NCBI RefSeq assembly: GCF_003634935.1 | Contig: NZ_RBXO01000001.1 | Coordinates: 2,443,501-2,507,500, forward strand | DNA length: 64,000 nt | Direction of reading: 5' to 3' | DNA from: Saccharothrix australiensis | GTDB lineage: Bacteria > Actinomycetota > Actinomycetes > Mycobacteriales > Pseudonocardiaceae | Part shown: one piece after another, positions 17,395 to 25,157 of the stretch | Position numbering within the stretch: position 1 is the stretch's first letter | Layout: the number at the start of each line of letters is the position of its first letter | Translations under genes and position numbers: made by a program | Notes under the pieces: generated by a model | Databases searched by the model: none | What the model was told of the DNA's origin: nothing | Seen by the model: the letters and a program-made list of their open reading frames with translations, nothing else

Positions 17395-18954
17395 GTGCAC
17401 ACACCCGAACACGACAAGCACCCCGACGGGAACGCGCCCGGCCGCGCGCCGGCCCGGTCCCGCGCGCAGGAACCGCGGGCGGGCCTGCTCGGCCTCCAGC
17501 GCACCCTCGGCAACCGGGCGGTGGTGGAGATGCTCCAGCGGTCCGGCCACCCCGGCGCGTCGACGCCGGTGCAGCGGTCGAGCGTGCGGGACGTCCTGCG
17601 CCGCCCTGGCGAGCCGCTGGACGACGCGACCCGCGTCGACATGGAGTCGCGCCTCGGCGCGGACTTCACCGACGTGCGCGTGCACACCGACGCCGCCGCG
17701 CAACGCTCGGCGGCGGAGATCGGCGCGCGCGCGTACACCTCGGGCAGCCACATCGTCATCGGCGCGGGCGGCGCGGACCGGCACACCCTGGCCCACGAGC
17801 TGATCCACGTCGTGCAGCAGCGCTCCGGGCCGGTCGCCGGCACCGACAACGGCGACGGGCTGCGCGTGAGCGACCCCGGCGACCGGTTCGAGCGCGAGGC
17901 CGAGGCGGGCGCAGGCCGGGCGCTGTCGATGCCGACGCCCGCCCAGCGCGCGGTGACGGGGGAGGAGGCGGCGGGCGACCCGCGTGCGACCGGGTTCGTC
18001 CAGCGCCGGTTCGCACCGTTCACCGGGGCCATGACGCCGAGCGGGGTCGGCGTGGCGGGCCTCGGCCACCCGCTGGACACCCTCCAGAACTCCGGCCTCA
18101 CCTACCCGAACGGCGCGACGCGCGGGAACCTGGTGGCGATCGAGCAGCTGTTCCAGCAGACCGGGGGCAACTCGCAACCCGGTTACCCGGTGGGCTTCCG
18201 CGAGATCACCCGGCTCTTCCCGAACGCGGTCGGCGAGGAGCACCTCATGCAGGTGGCCACCGCCATGCACGCCATCAACGCCGGGTTCGTGGCCGGCGCC
18301 AACAACGTCGCCACCAACATCTTCATGGGCACGGCCACGGCCAACCGCAACCACTCCAACGAGGTCGAAGTGCCGTTGCGCCAAGCGATGCAGGGGCTGA
18401 ACAACGCGGGCAGGGCGGCGGCCTACGAGTGGGTGATGGGCAACCTGCCCCCGCTGTCGACCCCCAACGCCCCGCACCTGCGCTACTGGATCGCGCCCAA
18501 CACGTGGATCCCCGGCGCCCTCGTCCCCGGCCCGCAGGTGGCGGCCCTGCTGCCGCAGGGGGCCACGCACTACGTCGACACCACGCGGTTGTACCGCGAC
18601 CTCAGCCGGTTGCCGAAGATCGTCGTCTACCGGGTGCGGCCGAACTACGTCGCCAACTACCTGCCGGACTACGTCCTGGACAACATCGACATGATCGAGG
18701 AGGAGGCCGCCGCGATCAACCGGGAGATCACGCCCCTGCTGGCCGCCGGCGCCCAGCTCACGCCGCGTGACCAGTACCGGATCGGCATGGTGAACACCAC
18801 GCTGAACGTCGTGCGGTTGTTGCGCGGCAACGGCCCGTTGCTGTTCCCCAAGACCTTCACCGCCAGTGCCCAGTACTGGTTGCCCACCTACGACAGCGCC
18901 GCGTGGTGGGCGATCGGCGGGGAGAGCACGACCCTGGCCGCCGACACCGTCTGA
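17395..18954 (+). CDS. DUF4157 (eCIS-type metalloprotease) protein with unknown C-terminus
   Basis: 519 residues. Residues about 70-148 match the DUF4157 domain found in cargo of extracellular contractile injection systems and in polymorphic toxins: SRLGADFTDVRVHTD, RAYTSGSHIVIG and the zinc motif HELIH (134-138) in LAHELIHVVQQRSG. The first 60 residues are basic and contain LLGLQRTLGNRAVVEMLQR, a segment frequent in such proteins. The C-terminal 330 residues (about 190-519) match no family I can name; they include NRNHSNEVEVPL. A GAAGGA ribosome site lies 8 bases before the GTG. No injection-system genes are in view. Confidence 0.85.
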   Translation: MHTPEHDKHPDGNAPGRAPARSRAQEPRAGLLGLQRTLGNRAVVEMLQRSGHPGASTPVQRSSVRDVLRRPGEPLDDATRVDMESRLGADFTDVRVHTDAAAQRSAAEIGARAYTSGSHIVIGAGGADRHTLAHELIHVVQQRSGPVAGTDNGDGLRVSDPGDRFEREAEAGAGRALSMPTPAQRAVTGEEAAGDPRATGFVQRRFAPFTGAMTPSGVGVAGLGHPLDTLQNSGLTYPNGATRGNLVAIEQLFQQTGGNSQPGYPVGFREITRLFPNAVGEEHLMQVATAMHAINAGFVAGANNVATNIFMGTATANRNHSNEVEVPLRQAMQGLNNAGRAAAYEWVMGNLPPLSTPNAPHLRYWIAPNTWIPGALVPGPQVAALLPQGATHYVDTTRLYRDLSRLPKIVVYRVRPNYVANYLPDYVLDNIDMIEEEAAAINREITPLLAAGAQLTPRDQYRIGMVNTTLNVVRLLRGNGPLLFPKTFTASAQYWLPTYDSAAWWAIGGESTTLAADTV

Positions 18955-19193
18955 CCGGGCGCCGCGCGACCACGCGGGCGGCGCGGTGGCTCGTGCCCGC
19001 GCCCGGACATGCGGGATCGGCGGCGCGGAGGGGGAGGCCGCACCGCCGAAGACGAGCCCGCTGGACGAGAACCAGTCACATCACGACCACGTGCGCCGAT
19101 GGCGTCGGCGCGGGTGGCACCTGCCCCGGGGCGTGCCAGGTCGAGCGGGGTCGGCGCGGCGTGCGGACGCCGCTCGGTCCCGCTCGGCACGGG

Positions 19194-19988
19194 TCAGACG
19201 TCGTACTCGTCGGGGAACCGGAGGCCGGAGCCGCTCGCGTGCATCTCCAGCGGGATCGCGCGGCCCTTGGGCTCCTCCCACGCGTCCTGGCGACCGAGCG
19301 CGGTCAGGTCGAGGTAGTGGCTCGCGGCCCAGGTGGACTCGATGCCGCGGGCGTAGGTGGTGTAGGTGTGGTAGACGGTGTCGTCGACGCGGAGGAACGC
19401 GCTGATGGCCGGCCAGTCGCCCCGCCACGCCGGCGTCCAGGGCATGCCCGCCTCCGCGAGTTCCTCCTCCGTGCGGTAGTTGAGCAGCACGGGCGCGACG
19501 CGGTCGTCCACCGTCGTGTGGAAGTCGTAGTTGAAGTCGCTGTCGGCCGAGGAGTACCAGGGGAACGTCCACCCCATCCGCTCACGGAACGCGGCCAACT
19601 TCTTGTACGGCGCGCGGGTCACCGCGACGAGCGAGGTGTTCCGCACGTGCAGCTGGGTCAGCCGCGGGATGACGTCGGCCTGGGTCGAGCAGCTCGTGCA
19701 GCCGGTGTCGCGGGGGTGCTCGTTCCCCTCCTCGTCGATGTCGAAGGCCCACATGAAGTGGTGCATCACCAGCTGTTGGCGACCCTCGAACAGGTCGAGC
19801 AGGCTCACCGCGCCGTCCGGGCCCTCGAACGTGTACGGCTTGTCCACGCGGACCATCGGCAGCCGACGGCGGTCGGCGTTCACCCGGTCGCGCGCACGGG
19901 TGAGCTCCTTCTCCTTCACCAAGAGCTCTTTGCGGGCGGCGAGCCACTCCTCGCGCGTCACCACCTCGGGCAGGTTTCCGTAGGACAA
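19194..19988 (-). CDS. DUF899 thioredoxin-fold protein
   Basis: 264 residues of the DUF899 family (dithiol-disulfide isomerase-like, cytoplasmic). Motifs: VVTREEWLAARKELLVKEKE at the N-terminus, LVMHHFMWAF, GCTSCSTQAD (CxxC-type thiol site), and the C-terminal Y-rich segment VYHTYTTYARG. I chose a TTG start at 19988 because a GGAGG ribosome site sits 5 bases upstream and the protein then begins as the family does. Divergent from an HxlR regulator, sharing a promoter region with inverted AACTGGTT/AACCAGTT elements; probably a stress gene under its control. Confidence 0.87.
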   Translation of the reverse strand: MSYGNLPEVVTREEWLAARKELLVKEKELTRARDRVNADRRRLPMVRVDKPYTFEGPDGAVSLLDLFEGRQQLVMHHFMWAFDIDEEGNEHPRDTGCTSCSTQADVIPRLTQLHVRNTSLVAVTRAPYKKLAAFRERMGWTFPWYSSADSDFNYDFHTTVDDRVAPVLLNYRTEEELAEAGMPWTPAWRGDWPAISAFLRVDDTVYHTYTTYARGIESTWAASHYLDLTALGRQDAWEEPKGRAIPLEMHASGSGLRFPDEYDV

Positions 19989-20016
19989 CGGTGCCTCCGT
20001 GCTGATATCGATTTGC

Positions 20017-20070
20017 AACTGGTTTCCGCCTAGCAGGCTAGGGCATACTGGTGTAAGAATGCAACCAGTT
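20017..20070. promoter_or_regulatory. Candidate HxlR operator region
   Basis: AACTGGTT (20017-20024) and its complement AACCAGTT (20063-20070) form a widely spaced inverted repeat, each in the larger context GCAAC(C/T). Between them is the palindrome CCTAGC-AG-GCTAGG (20029-20042). The region lies between divergent DUF899 and HxlR genes. Confidence 0.45.
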
Positions 20071-20081
20071 CGGAGGTGAGT

Positions 20082-20597
20082 GTGGTGCGGAAGGACGTGC
20101 GGTCCGGGTGCCCGGTCAGTCAGTGGTTGGAGATCTTCGGCGACCGGTGGACGCTGATCGTCCTGCGCGACGTCATCTTCAGCGGGGCGAGGCACTTCCG
20201 CGAACTGCTCGCGAGCCCCGAGCGGATCTCGTCGAACGTCCTGGCCGACCGGCTCAACACGCTCGTCGAGCACGGGCTGCTGACGCGGTCGGACCACCCG
20301 ACGCACAAGCAGAAGGTGACCTACAGCCTCACCGAGCAGGCGATCGAACTGGTACCGATTTTCGCCCAGTTGGGTGACTGGGGGGTCCGGCACCTCCCGG
20401 TCTCCGAGGAGTACGCCGCGCGCGGGGAGGTGCTCGTCAGCGGCGGCCGACCGGTCTGGGACGCGTTCATGGACGAACTCCGCGAGATCCACCTCGGACC
20501 CGGGGCCCGTCGGCGGCCCGCGCCGGACGGCCCCACCGTGGCGTCGCGGATGCAGGCCGCCTTCGCGAACGCGCTCGACCGCGACACCGGTACCTGA
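20082..20597 (+). CDS. HxlR-family transcriptional regulator
   Basis: About 171 residues. The winged helix has the family hallmarks CPVSQWLEIFGDRWTLIVLRD, F(R)ELLASPERISSNVLADRL and LTRSDHPTHKQKVTYSLTE. The conserved redox/ligand Cys near residue 11 is present (SGCPV). Several GTG codons (20076, 20082, 20085) could start it; the CGGAGG ribosome site at 20071-20076 favours the second or third. It precedes the MFS gene by 86 bases and faces DUF899, so it probably regulates both in response to electrophiles or quinones. Confidence 0.9.
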   Translation: MVRKDVRSGCPVSQWLEIFGDRWTLIVLRDVIFSGARHFRELLASPERISSNVLADRLNTLVEHGLLTRSDHPTHKQKVTYSLTEQAIELVPIFAQLGDWGVRHLPVSEEYAARGEVLVSGGRPVWDAFMDELREIHLGPGARRRPAPDGPTVASRMQAAFANALDRDTGT

Positions 20598-20683
20598 CCG
20601 GGAGGAGGGCGGGGCGGTCGCGGGCCTCCTCCGGCGGACCCCGACGCGCGACCGCCCACACAAGACAACCAAGGAAGGTGCGG

Positions 20684-21922
20684 ATGAGTACCCAACAAGC
20701 GGCGCTGAGCCGGGGCCGGACGAGCCTCGTCCTGGCCACGCTGTTCCTCGGATCGTACGTCCTGGGCTCGGCCGAGCTGCTCATGGTCGGCCTCCTGAAC
20801 CTCGTCTCCACCGACCTCCAGATCTCGGTGCCCGCCGCCGGCGAGCTGGTGACCGCCTACGCGCTCGGCATGTCCATCGGCGGTCCGCTGCTAACCGCGC
20901 TGACGATCAAGCTCAACAAGCGGGTCGTCCTGGTCGGCGCGGTCGTGCTGTTCGCCCTCGGCAACCTGGTCCCGGTGCTGGTCGACAGCTACGGCCTGTT
21001 CCTGGCGGCCCGCGCGCTCACCGGCTCGCTCAACGGCCTGTTCATCGCCGTCGCGTTCGTCGCGGGCATCTCGATCGTCCCGCCGGAGCGCGCGGGCCGG
21101 GCGATCTCCACGGTGTTCTCCGGGTTCGCGGTCTCCGCCGCGACCGGCGCACCGCTGGGCACGCTGCTCGGCCAGTCGCTCGGCTGGCGCAACTCGTTCG
21201 TCGCGGTGGTCGTGCTCGCCGTGCTCACGGCCGTCGCCACGACCGTGCTGCTGCCGAGCCTGCCGAGCGCGAGCGGTGGCGGCGGCGCGGGCAACCAGGT
21301 GCGGTACGCGTTCGCGCCGAGGGTGCTCGCCGTGCTGTTCCTCGGCTTCCTGGCGTTCGCGTCGCTGTACACGGCGCTGACCTACATCGTGCCGTACCTG
21401 GAACGCGTCACGGGCATCTCCGGCGCGTTGCTCAGCGTCTTCCTCCTAGTGTACGGCGTGGCGACGGCGGTCGGCTCGTTCGGCGGCGGCCGGTTCGCCG
21501 ACGAGCGGTCCGGGCGCACCATGCTCATCGGGTCCATCGGCGCGGCGGCGTCGCTGCTGGTGCTCTTCCTCGGCGGCGCCATCGCGTTCGTCGCGGCGAT
21601 CGCGCTGCTCTCCCTCGGCCTGTTCGCGCTGGGCATGGTGCCCGCGTTCCAGTACCGCGTGATCAGCCTCGCCGGACCCGGCGGCCAGTTGGCGTCCTCG
21701 CTGCCCGCCTCGGCGGCCAACGCCGGCATCGCGGTGGGCTCGACCATCGGCGGCGTGGCGATCGTCGGGCTCGGCGACTCGGGCGCGGTGGCCGTCGGCC
21801 TGATCATCGCCGCCGCCACGATCCCGGTCGCCTGGGCCGCCGGCCTGCTGAAGCCGCCGGCGGTCGAGGAGCCGGCCGGGCAGCCGGCCGCGGTCGAGCC
21901 GACCGCGGGCACCGCGTCCTAG
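20684..21922 (+). CDS. MFS drug-efflux transporter (DHA1, AraJ-like)
   Basis: 412 residues with twelve predicted transmembrane helices. The AraJ/DHA1 features are visible: SAELLMVGLLNLVSTDLQIS after helix 1, loop 2-3 (KLNKRVVLVG), and FVAGISIVPPERAGRAISTVF. The central loop is short and Gly/Ser-rich (SASGGGGAG). The start has an AAGGAAGG ribosome site 6 bases upstream. It follows the HxlR gene on the same strand, a common efflux cassette. A hairpin terminator follows. Confidence 0.91.
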   Translation: MSTQQAALSRGRTSLVLATLFLGSYVLGSAELLMVGLLNLVSTDLQISVPAAGELVTAYALGMSIGGPLLTALTIKLNKRVVLVGAVVLFALGNLVPVLVDSYGLFLAARALTGSLNGLFIAVAFVAGISIVPPERAGRAISTVFSGFAVSAATGAPLGTLLGQSLGWRNSFVAVVVLAVLTAVATTVLLPSLPSASGGGGAGNQVRYAFAPRVLAVLFLGFLAFASLYTALTYIVPYLERVTGISGALLSVFLLVYGVATAVGSFGGGRFADERSGRTMLIGSIGAAASLLVLFLGGAIAFVAAIALLSLGLFALGMVPAFQYRVISLAGPGGQLASSLPASAANAGIAVGSTIGGVAIVGLGDSGAVAVGLIIAAATIPVAWAAGLLKPPAVEEPAGQPAAVEPTAGTAS

Positions 21923-21927
21923 CACGA

Positions 21928-21952
21928 CGACCGCGGCGACCCGCCGCGGTCG
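21928..21952 (+). terminator. 11-bp hairpin after MFS gene
   Basis: CGACCGCGGCG and CGCCGCGGTCG pair around a 3-base loop, 6 bases after the MFS stop codon. Confidence 0.6.
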
Positions 21953-22119
21953 GGGTGCCCGGGTGATCCGGGCGGTCCGACCGGCCGCCCCGATCCGCAC
22001 CGGACCCCGGCCCGACGGGTCGCCGGGTGGTCGACCCCCGGCGCGCCGCCCGGTCTCGCGGCCGTCCGCGGGCGTTCCGCCGGCCGGAATCGTTCCGGGG
22101 TGACATCCGAATACCGTCG

Positions 22120-22147
22120 AACACCGCCCGCGCGCGGGCGGTGTTTT
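22120..22147 (+). terminator. 13-bp palindrome with T tract
   Basis: AACACCGCCCGCG is followed directly by CGCGGGCGGTGTT and then TT, giving a stem ending in TTTT. This is one of the few intrinsic-type terminators with a T run in the window; it insulates the carbamoyltransferase region from the MFS operon. Confidence 0.65.
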
Positions 22148-22285
22148 CCGCTGCGTTCGACCGAGCATTCCGAGCGTCCTACGCGATAAAGTGCCGCCAA
22201 GGCGTTCCGCGATCGCTCTCCGTGGCCGTCAAATGGGCCGTCGTTGCCGTCGGTGAACATGCGCGCAATTATTTTCACGAGTGCT

Positions 22286-22304
22286 CTGACCTGCGCTGCG
22301 CAGG
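22286..22304. promoter_or_regulatory. 19-base palindrome, candidate operator
   Basis: GACCTGCGC-T-GCGCAGGTC is a perfect 9+9 palindrome about 180 bases upstream of the carbamoyltransferase start, in the AT-richer stretch. Likely a binding site for an unidentified regulator. Confidence 0.4.
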
Positions 22305-22480
22305 TCCGTAGGGGAATGATCCGGGCGGCGGAACGCGAAATCGGCAGAAGTTCTCCAGCGGTGCTCTGGGTAGCCTGTGGTGGTTCGGGCCGGAGATGAT
22401 CCGCGACCCGTACGGAAATCATCGGCCGCCAATGCGGCACAAGCCGCTCCTGGGGGAGCGCGACCTTTTTTGGAGACACT

Positions 22481-24502
22481 GTGTTGACACTCGGCCTGAG
22501 CGGGCACTACGGGTCCGACGACGTGGACCTGGCACCCGGCATCCCGCGCTGGTACATGCACGACGCGGCCGCCTGCCTGGTCGCCGACGGCGAGCTGGTC
22601 GCCGCGGTGGAGCAGGAGCGCTTCAACCGGATCAAGCACACCACCAAGTTCCCGGTCGCGGCCATCCGCGCGTGCCTCGACCTGGGTGGGGTCGGCCCGG
22701 AGGACGTCGACGCCGTCGGCTACTACTTCGGTGAGGAATTCAGCGACATCGCGCTCAACACGTGGTACGCGGCGATCCCGACCCTGCCCGCCCGCACGAC
22801 CCGCCAGGTGATCCAGGACAAACTGCACGCGGAGTTCGACTGGCGCGTGCCCGACGACCGCCTCCAGTTCACCGCGCACCACCTGTCGCACGCGCGGTCC
22901 AGCTTCACGCGGTCGGGCATGGGCGAAGCGCTCGTGGTCGTCATGGACGGCCGTTCCGAGGATGATTCGACGTCGATCTTCCGCGGCGAGGGGGACAAAC
23001 TGGAGAAGCTCGCCACCTACTCCATCGCCCAGTCGCTCGGCCTGTTCTACATGTCGGCGATCAACCTGGTCCGCTACGGTTTCGGCGACGAGTACAAGGT
23101 GATGGGCCTCGCGCCGTACGGCGACCCGGCGGTGTACCGGGACGTTTTCCACACCCTGTACACGCTGCACGACCACGGCCAGTACGAGCTGACCAAGGGC
23201 ACCGTCGACATGCACCTGGTGGCGGCGACGTTCCGCTCCGCCGGGCTGTGGCCGCGGCGCGCCGGTGAGCCGGTGACGCAGCAGCACATGGACTTCGCCG
23301 CCGGCCTCCAGGAGATGCTGGAGACGGTCTCGCTGCACGTCGTCTCGCACTGGGCGGAGGCGACCGGGCTGTCCAAGCTCTGCTTCGTCGGCGGTGTCGC
23401 CCACAACAGCAGCCTCAACGGCGTCCTCCTGCGCTCGGGCCTGTTCGAGGAGGTGTTCGTGCACCCCGCCTCGCACGACGCGGGCGCGGCGGAGGGCGCG
23501 GCCCTGGAGGCGGCCCAGACCCTGGGCGACCGGCCGGCCCGACAGCCGCGGATGCGCACCGCCAGCCTGGGCGGCCACCTCGGCACGCGCGCGGAGGTCG
23601 AGCGCACGCTGCGCGGCTGGAGCGACCTGGTCGAGTACGAGCGGCCCGACGACATCGTCACCGCGGCGGCCGGCCTGCTCGCCGAGGGCGCGGTGCTCGG
23701 CTGGGCGCACGGCCGCTCCGAGTTCGGCCCGCGCGCCCTGGGCAACCGGAGCATCATCGCCGACGCGCGGCCCGCCGAGAACCGCACGCGGATCAACGCG
23801 ATGGTCAAGAAGCGGGAGAGCTTCCGCCCGTTCGCGCCGGCGGTCACCCCGGAGGACGCCGCGACCTACTTCGACCTCACCGGGACGAAGGCGGACCACG
23901 AGTTCATGTCGTTCGTCGTCCACGTGCACCCCGACCGCAGGGACGAACTGGGCGCGGTGACGCACGTCGACGGGTCCGCCCGGCTCCAGGTCGTCGACCC
24001 GGGGACCAACCAGCGGTTCTACCGGTTGATCAAGGCGTTCGGCGAGCTGACCGGGACACCGGTGCTGCTGAACACCTCGTTCAACAACGACGCGGAGCCG
24101 ATCGTCGAGACGGCCACCGACGTGATCACCTCGTTCCTCACCACCGGGCTCGACGCGCTGGTCATCGAGGACTTCCTGGTCCGCCGCCGGGACGCCGTGC
24201 TGCCCGCGCTGGACGGCCTGGTGCCGCGCCTGCGGCCGGTGACCAGGCTGAAGGAGGAGTGGAACCCCCGCGCCGCGGGCGCGGCGTCGGTCCGCCACGT
24301 CTACCTCTCCTGCACCGACGGCCCCCGCGCGGAGGTCTCGTCGCCGGTGTTCGACCTGCTCCGCTTCACCGACGGCGCGAGCACGCTCGGCGCGCTGGCG
24401 GAGCGCCACCTGGCCGGACCGCTCACCGACGCGGTGCGCGAGGAGCTGTTCGGTTTGTGGCAGCAGCGGTACTTCTCGCTGACGCCGCAAGCGCTCGCCT
24501 GA
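22481..24502 (+). CDS. O-carbamoyltransferase (TobZ/NovN/HypF-C type)
   Basis: 673 residues. The N-terminal Kae1-like ATPase/carbamoyl-transfer domain (about 1-370) has HDAAACLV (His about 28), HHLSHARSSF, VVMDGRSEDDST and GGVAHNSSLNG; the C-terminal domain (about 380-570) has GRSEFGPRALGNRSI and KKRESFRPFAPA. These are the signatures of enzymes that move carbamoyl from carbamoyl phosphate to a hydroxyl of an antibiotic or sugar. An extra C-terminal tail (about 600-673) resembles a short PqqD/HTH-like segment (VRHVYLSCTDGP, SPVFDLLRFTDG). The GTG start has GGAG 5 bases upstream. No scaffold biosynthesis genes are adjacent. Confidence 0.9.
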   Translation: MLTLGLSGHYGSDDVDLAPGIPRWYMHDAAACLVADGELVAAVEQERFNRIKHTTKFPVAAIRACLDLGGVGPEDVDAVGYYFGEEFSDIALNTWYAAIPTLPARTTRQVIQDKLHAEFDWRVPDDRLQFTAHHLSHARSSFTRSGMGEALVVVMDGRSEDDSTSIFRGEGDKLEKLATYSIAQSLGLFYMSAINLVRYGFGDEYKVMGLAPYGDPAVYRDVFHTLYTLHDHGQYELTKGTVDMHLVAATFRSAGLWPRRAGEPVTQQHMDFAAGLQEMLETVSLHVVSHWAEATGLSKLCFVGGVAHNSSLNGVLLRSGLFEEVFVHPASHDAGAAEGAALEAAQTLGDRPARQPRMRTASLGGHLGTRAEVERTLRGWSDLVEYERPDDIVTAAAGLLAEGAVLGWAHGRSEFGPRALGNRSIIADARPAENRTRINAMVKKRESFRPFAPAVTPEDAATYFDLTGTKADHEFMSFVVHVHPDRRDELGAVTHVDGSARLQVVDPGTNQRFYRLIKAFGELTGTPVLLNTSFNNDAEPIVETATDVITSFLTTGLDALVIEDFLVRRRDAVLPALDGLVPRLRPVTRLKEEWNPRAAGAASVRHVYLSCTDGPRAEVSSPVFDLLRFTDGASTLGALAERHLAGPLTDAVREELFGLWQQRYFSLTPQALA

Positions 24503-24504
24503 CC

Positions 24505-24891
24505 ATGCGGGCGCCCGTGGAGCCGAGCGCGGTCGTCGGAGCCGGGCCGGAAGAGGTCAAGCTGCTGGTCGACGCCGTGCTCCGCCAGGCGGACCGGCAG
24601 GCGGACGGCGGGGCGGACGACCCGCTGTCGCACGCCTGGCTGTGCTGCCTGGAAGCCGCGAGCCGGGTGGGCCGGGTGCTCGACGCGCGGCGGGAGCAGG
24701 CGGTGGAGGACGGCGGGGTGCGCCGGGCCGAGGAGCCCGCCACGACGGACGTGGAGCTGCGGGAAGCCTTCTCCGCGGCCCGTGCCGCCGCGGCGGCCGT
24801 CCGGTACGCGCTGTACGGGTCGCCGGACCGCACCCGGCCGCACGGGGACCGGTCCGACGCAGGCGGGACGTCGTCCGCAGGGCCGGGGTAG
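24505..24891 (+). CDS. Hypothetical protein downstream of carbamoyltransferase
   Basis: 128 residues, starting 2 bases after the carbamoyltransferase stop, so certainly co-transcribed. It is Ala/Arg-rich and predicted mostly helical up to residue about 100 (EEVKLLVDAVLRQADRQAD, ELREAFSAARAAAAAVRYAL) with a disordered Gly/Asp C-terminus. One CC pair near residue 48 (LCCLEAASRVG). No family recognised. Codon use is like its neighbours, supporting a real gene. Confidence 0.65.
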   Translation: MRAPVEPSAVVGAGPEEVKLLVDAVLRQADRQADGGADDPLSHAWLCCLEAASRVGRVLDARREQAVEDGGVRRAEEPATTDVELREAFSAARAAAAAVRYALYGSPDRTRPHGDRSDAGGTSSAGPG

Positions 24892-25030
24892 CCCGGCGGG
24901 CGGCGTCCGGGGACACGTCGGTCCCCGGAGGGATCGGGCGGTCGGCCTCGGTGGGGCTGACCGCCTCCTCCGATCGCGAGCGCTCACGGCGCTCCGCGCC
25001 TTCGCCACCGGCGGTTCGCCGGCACCCGCT

Positions 25031-25043
25031 GTCCACAGTGGAC
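25031..25043. repeat. Dispersed palindrome copy (GTCCACAGTGGAC)
   Basis: Best-conserved copy of the family, followed by ATATATGG, about 115 bases before the cyclase gene. Possibly part of its promoter region. Confidence 0.55.
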
Positions 25044-25157
25044 ATATATGGTGGAGTGCCAGGGAAACCCGTTACCGCGATGAGGTGAAGCCCGTTGCGC
25101 TCACGGCCGTTCGACGGGTAGAGCACATGGATTGCCGTCCTGCCGAAGGAGTCACCC

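Larger units (their letters stand above)
21923..22480. other. Long AT-richer gap upstream of the carbamoyltransferase
   Basis: 558 bases with two terminators in the first 230 and then about 330 bases of clearly lower GC than the surroundings, including CAATTATTTTCACG near 22264. The second part probably holds the carbamoyltransferase promoter and control sites, including a 19-base palindrome. No gene seen. Confidence 0.55.
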
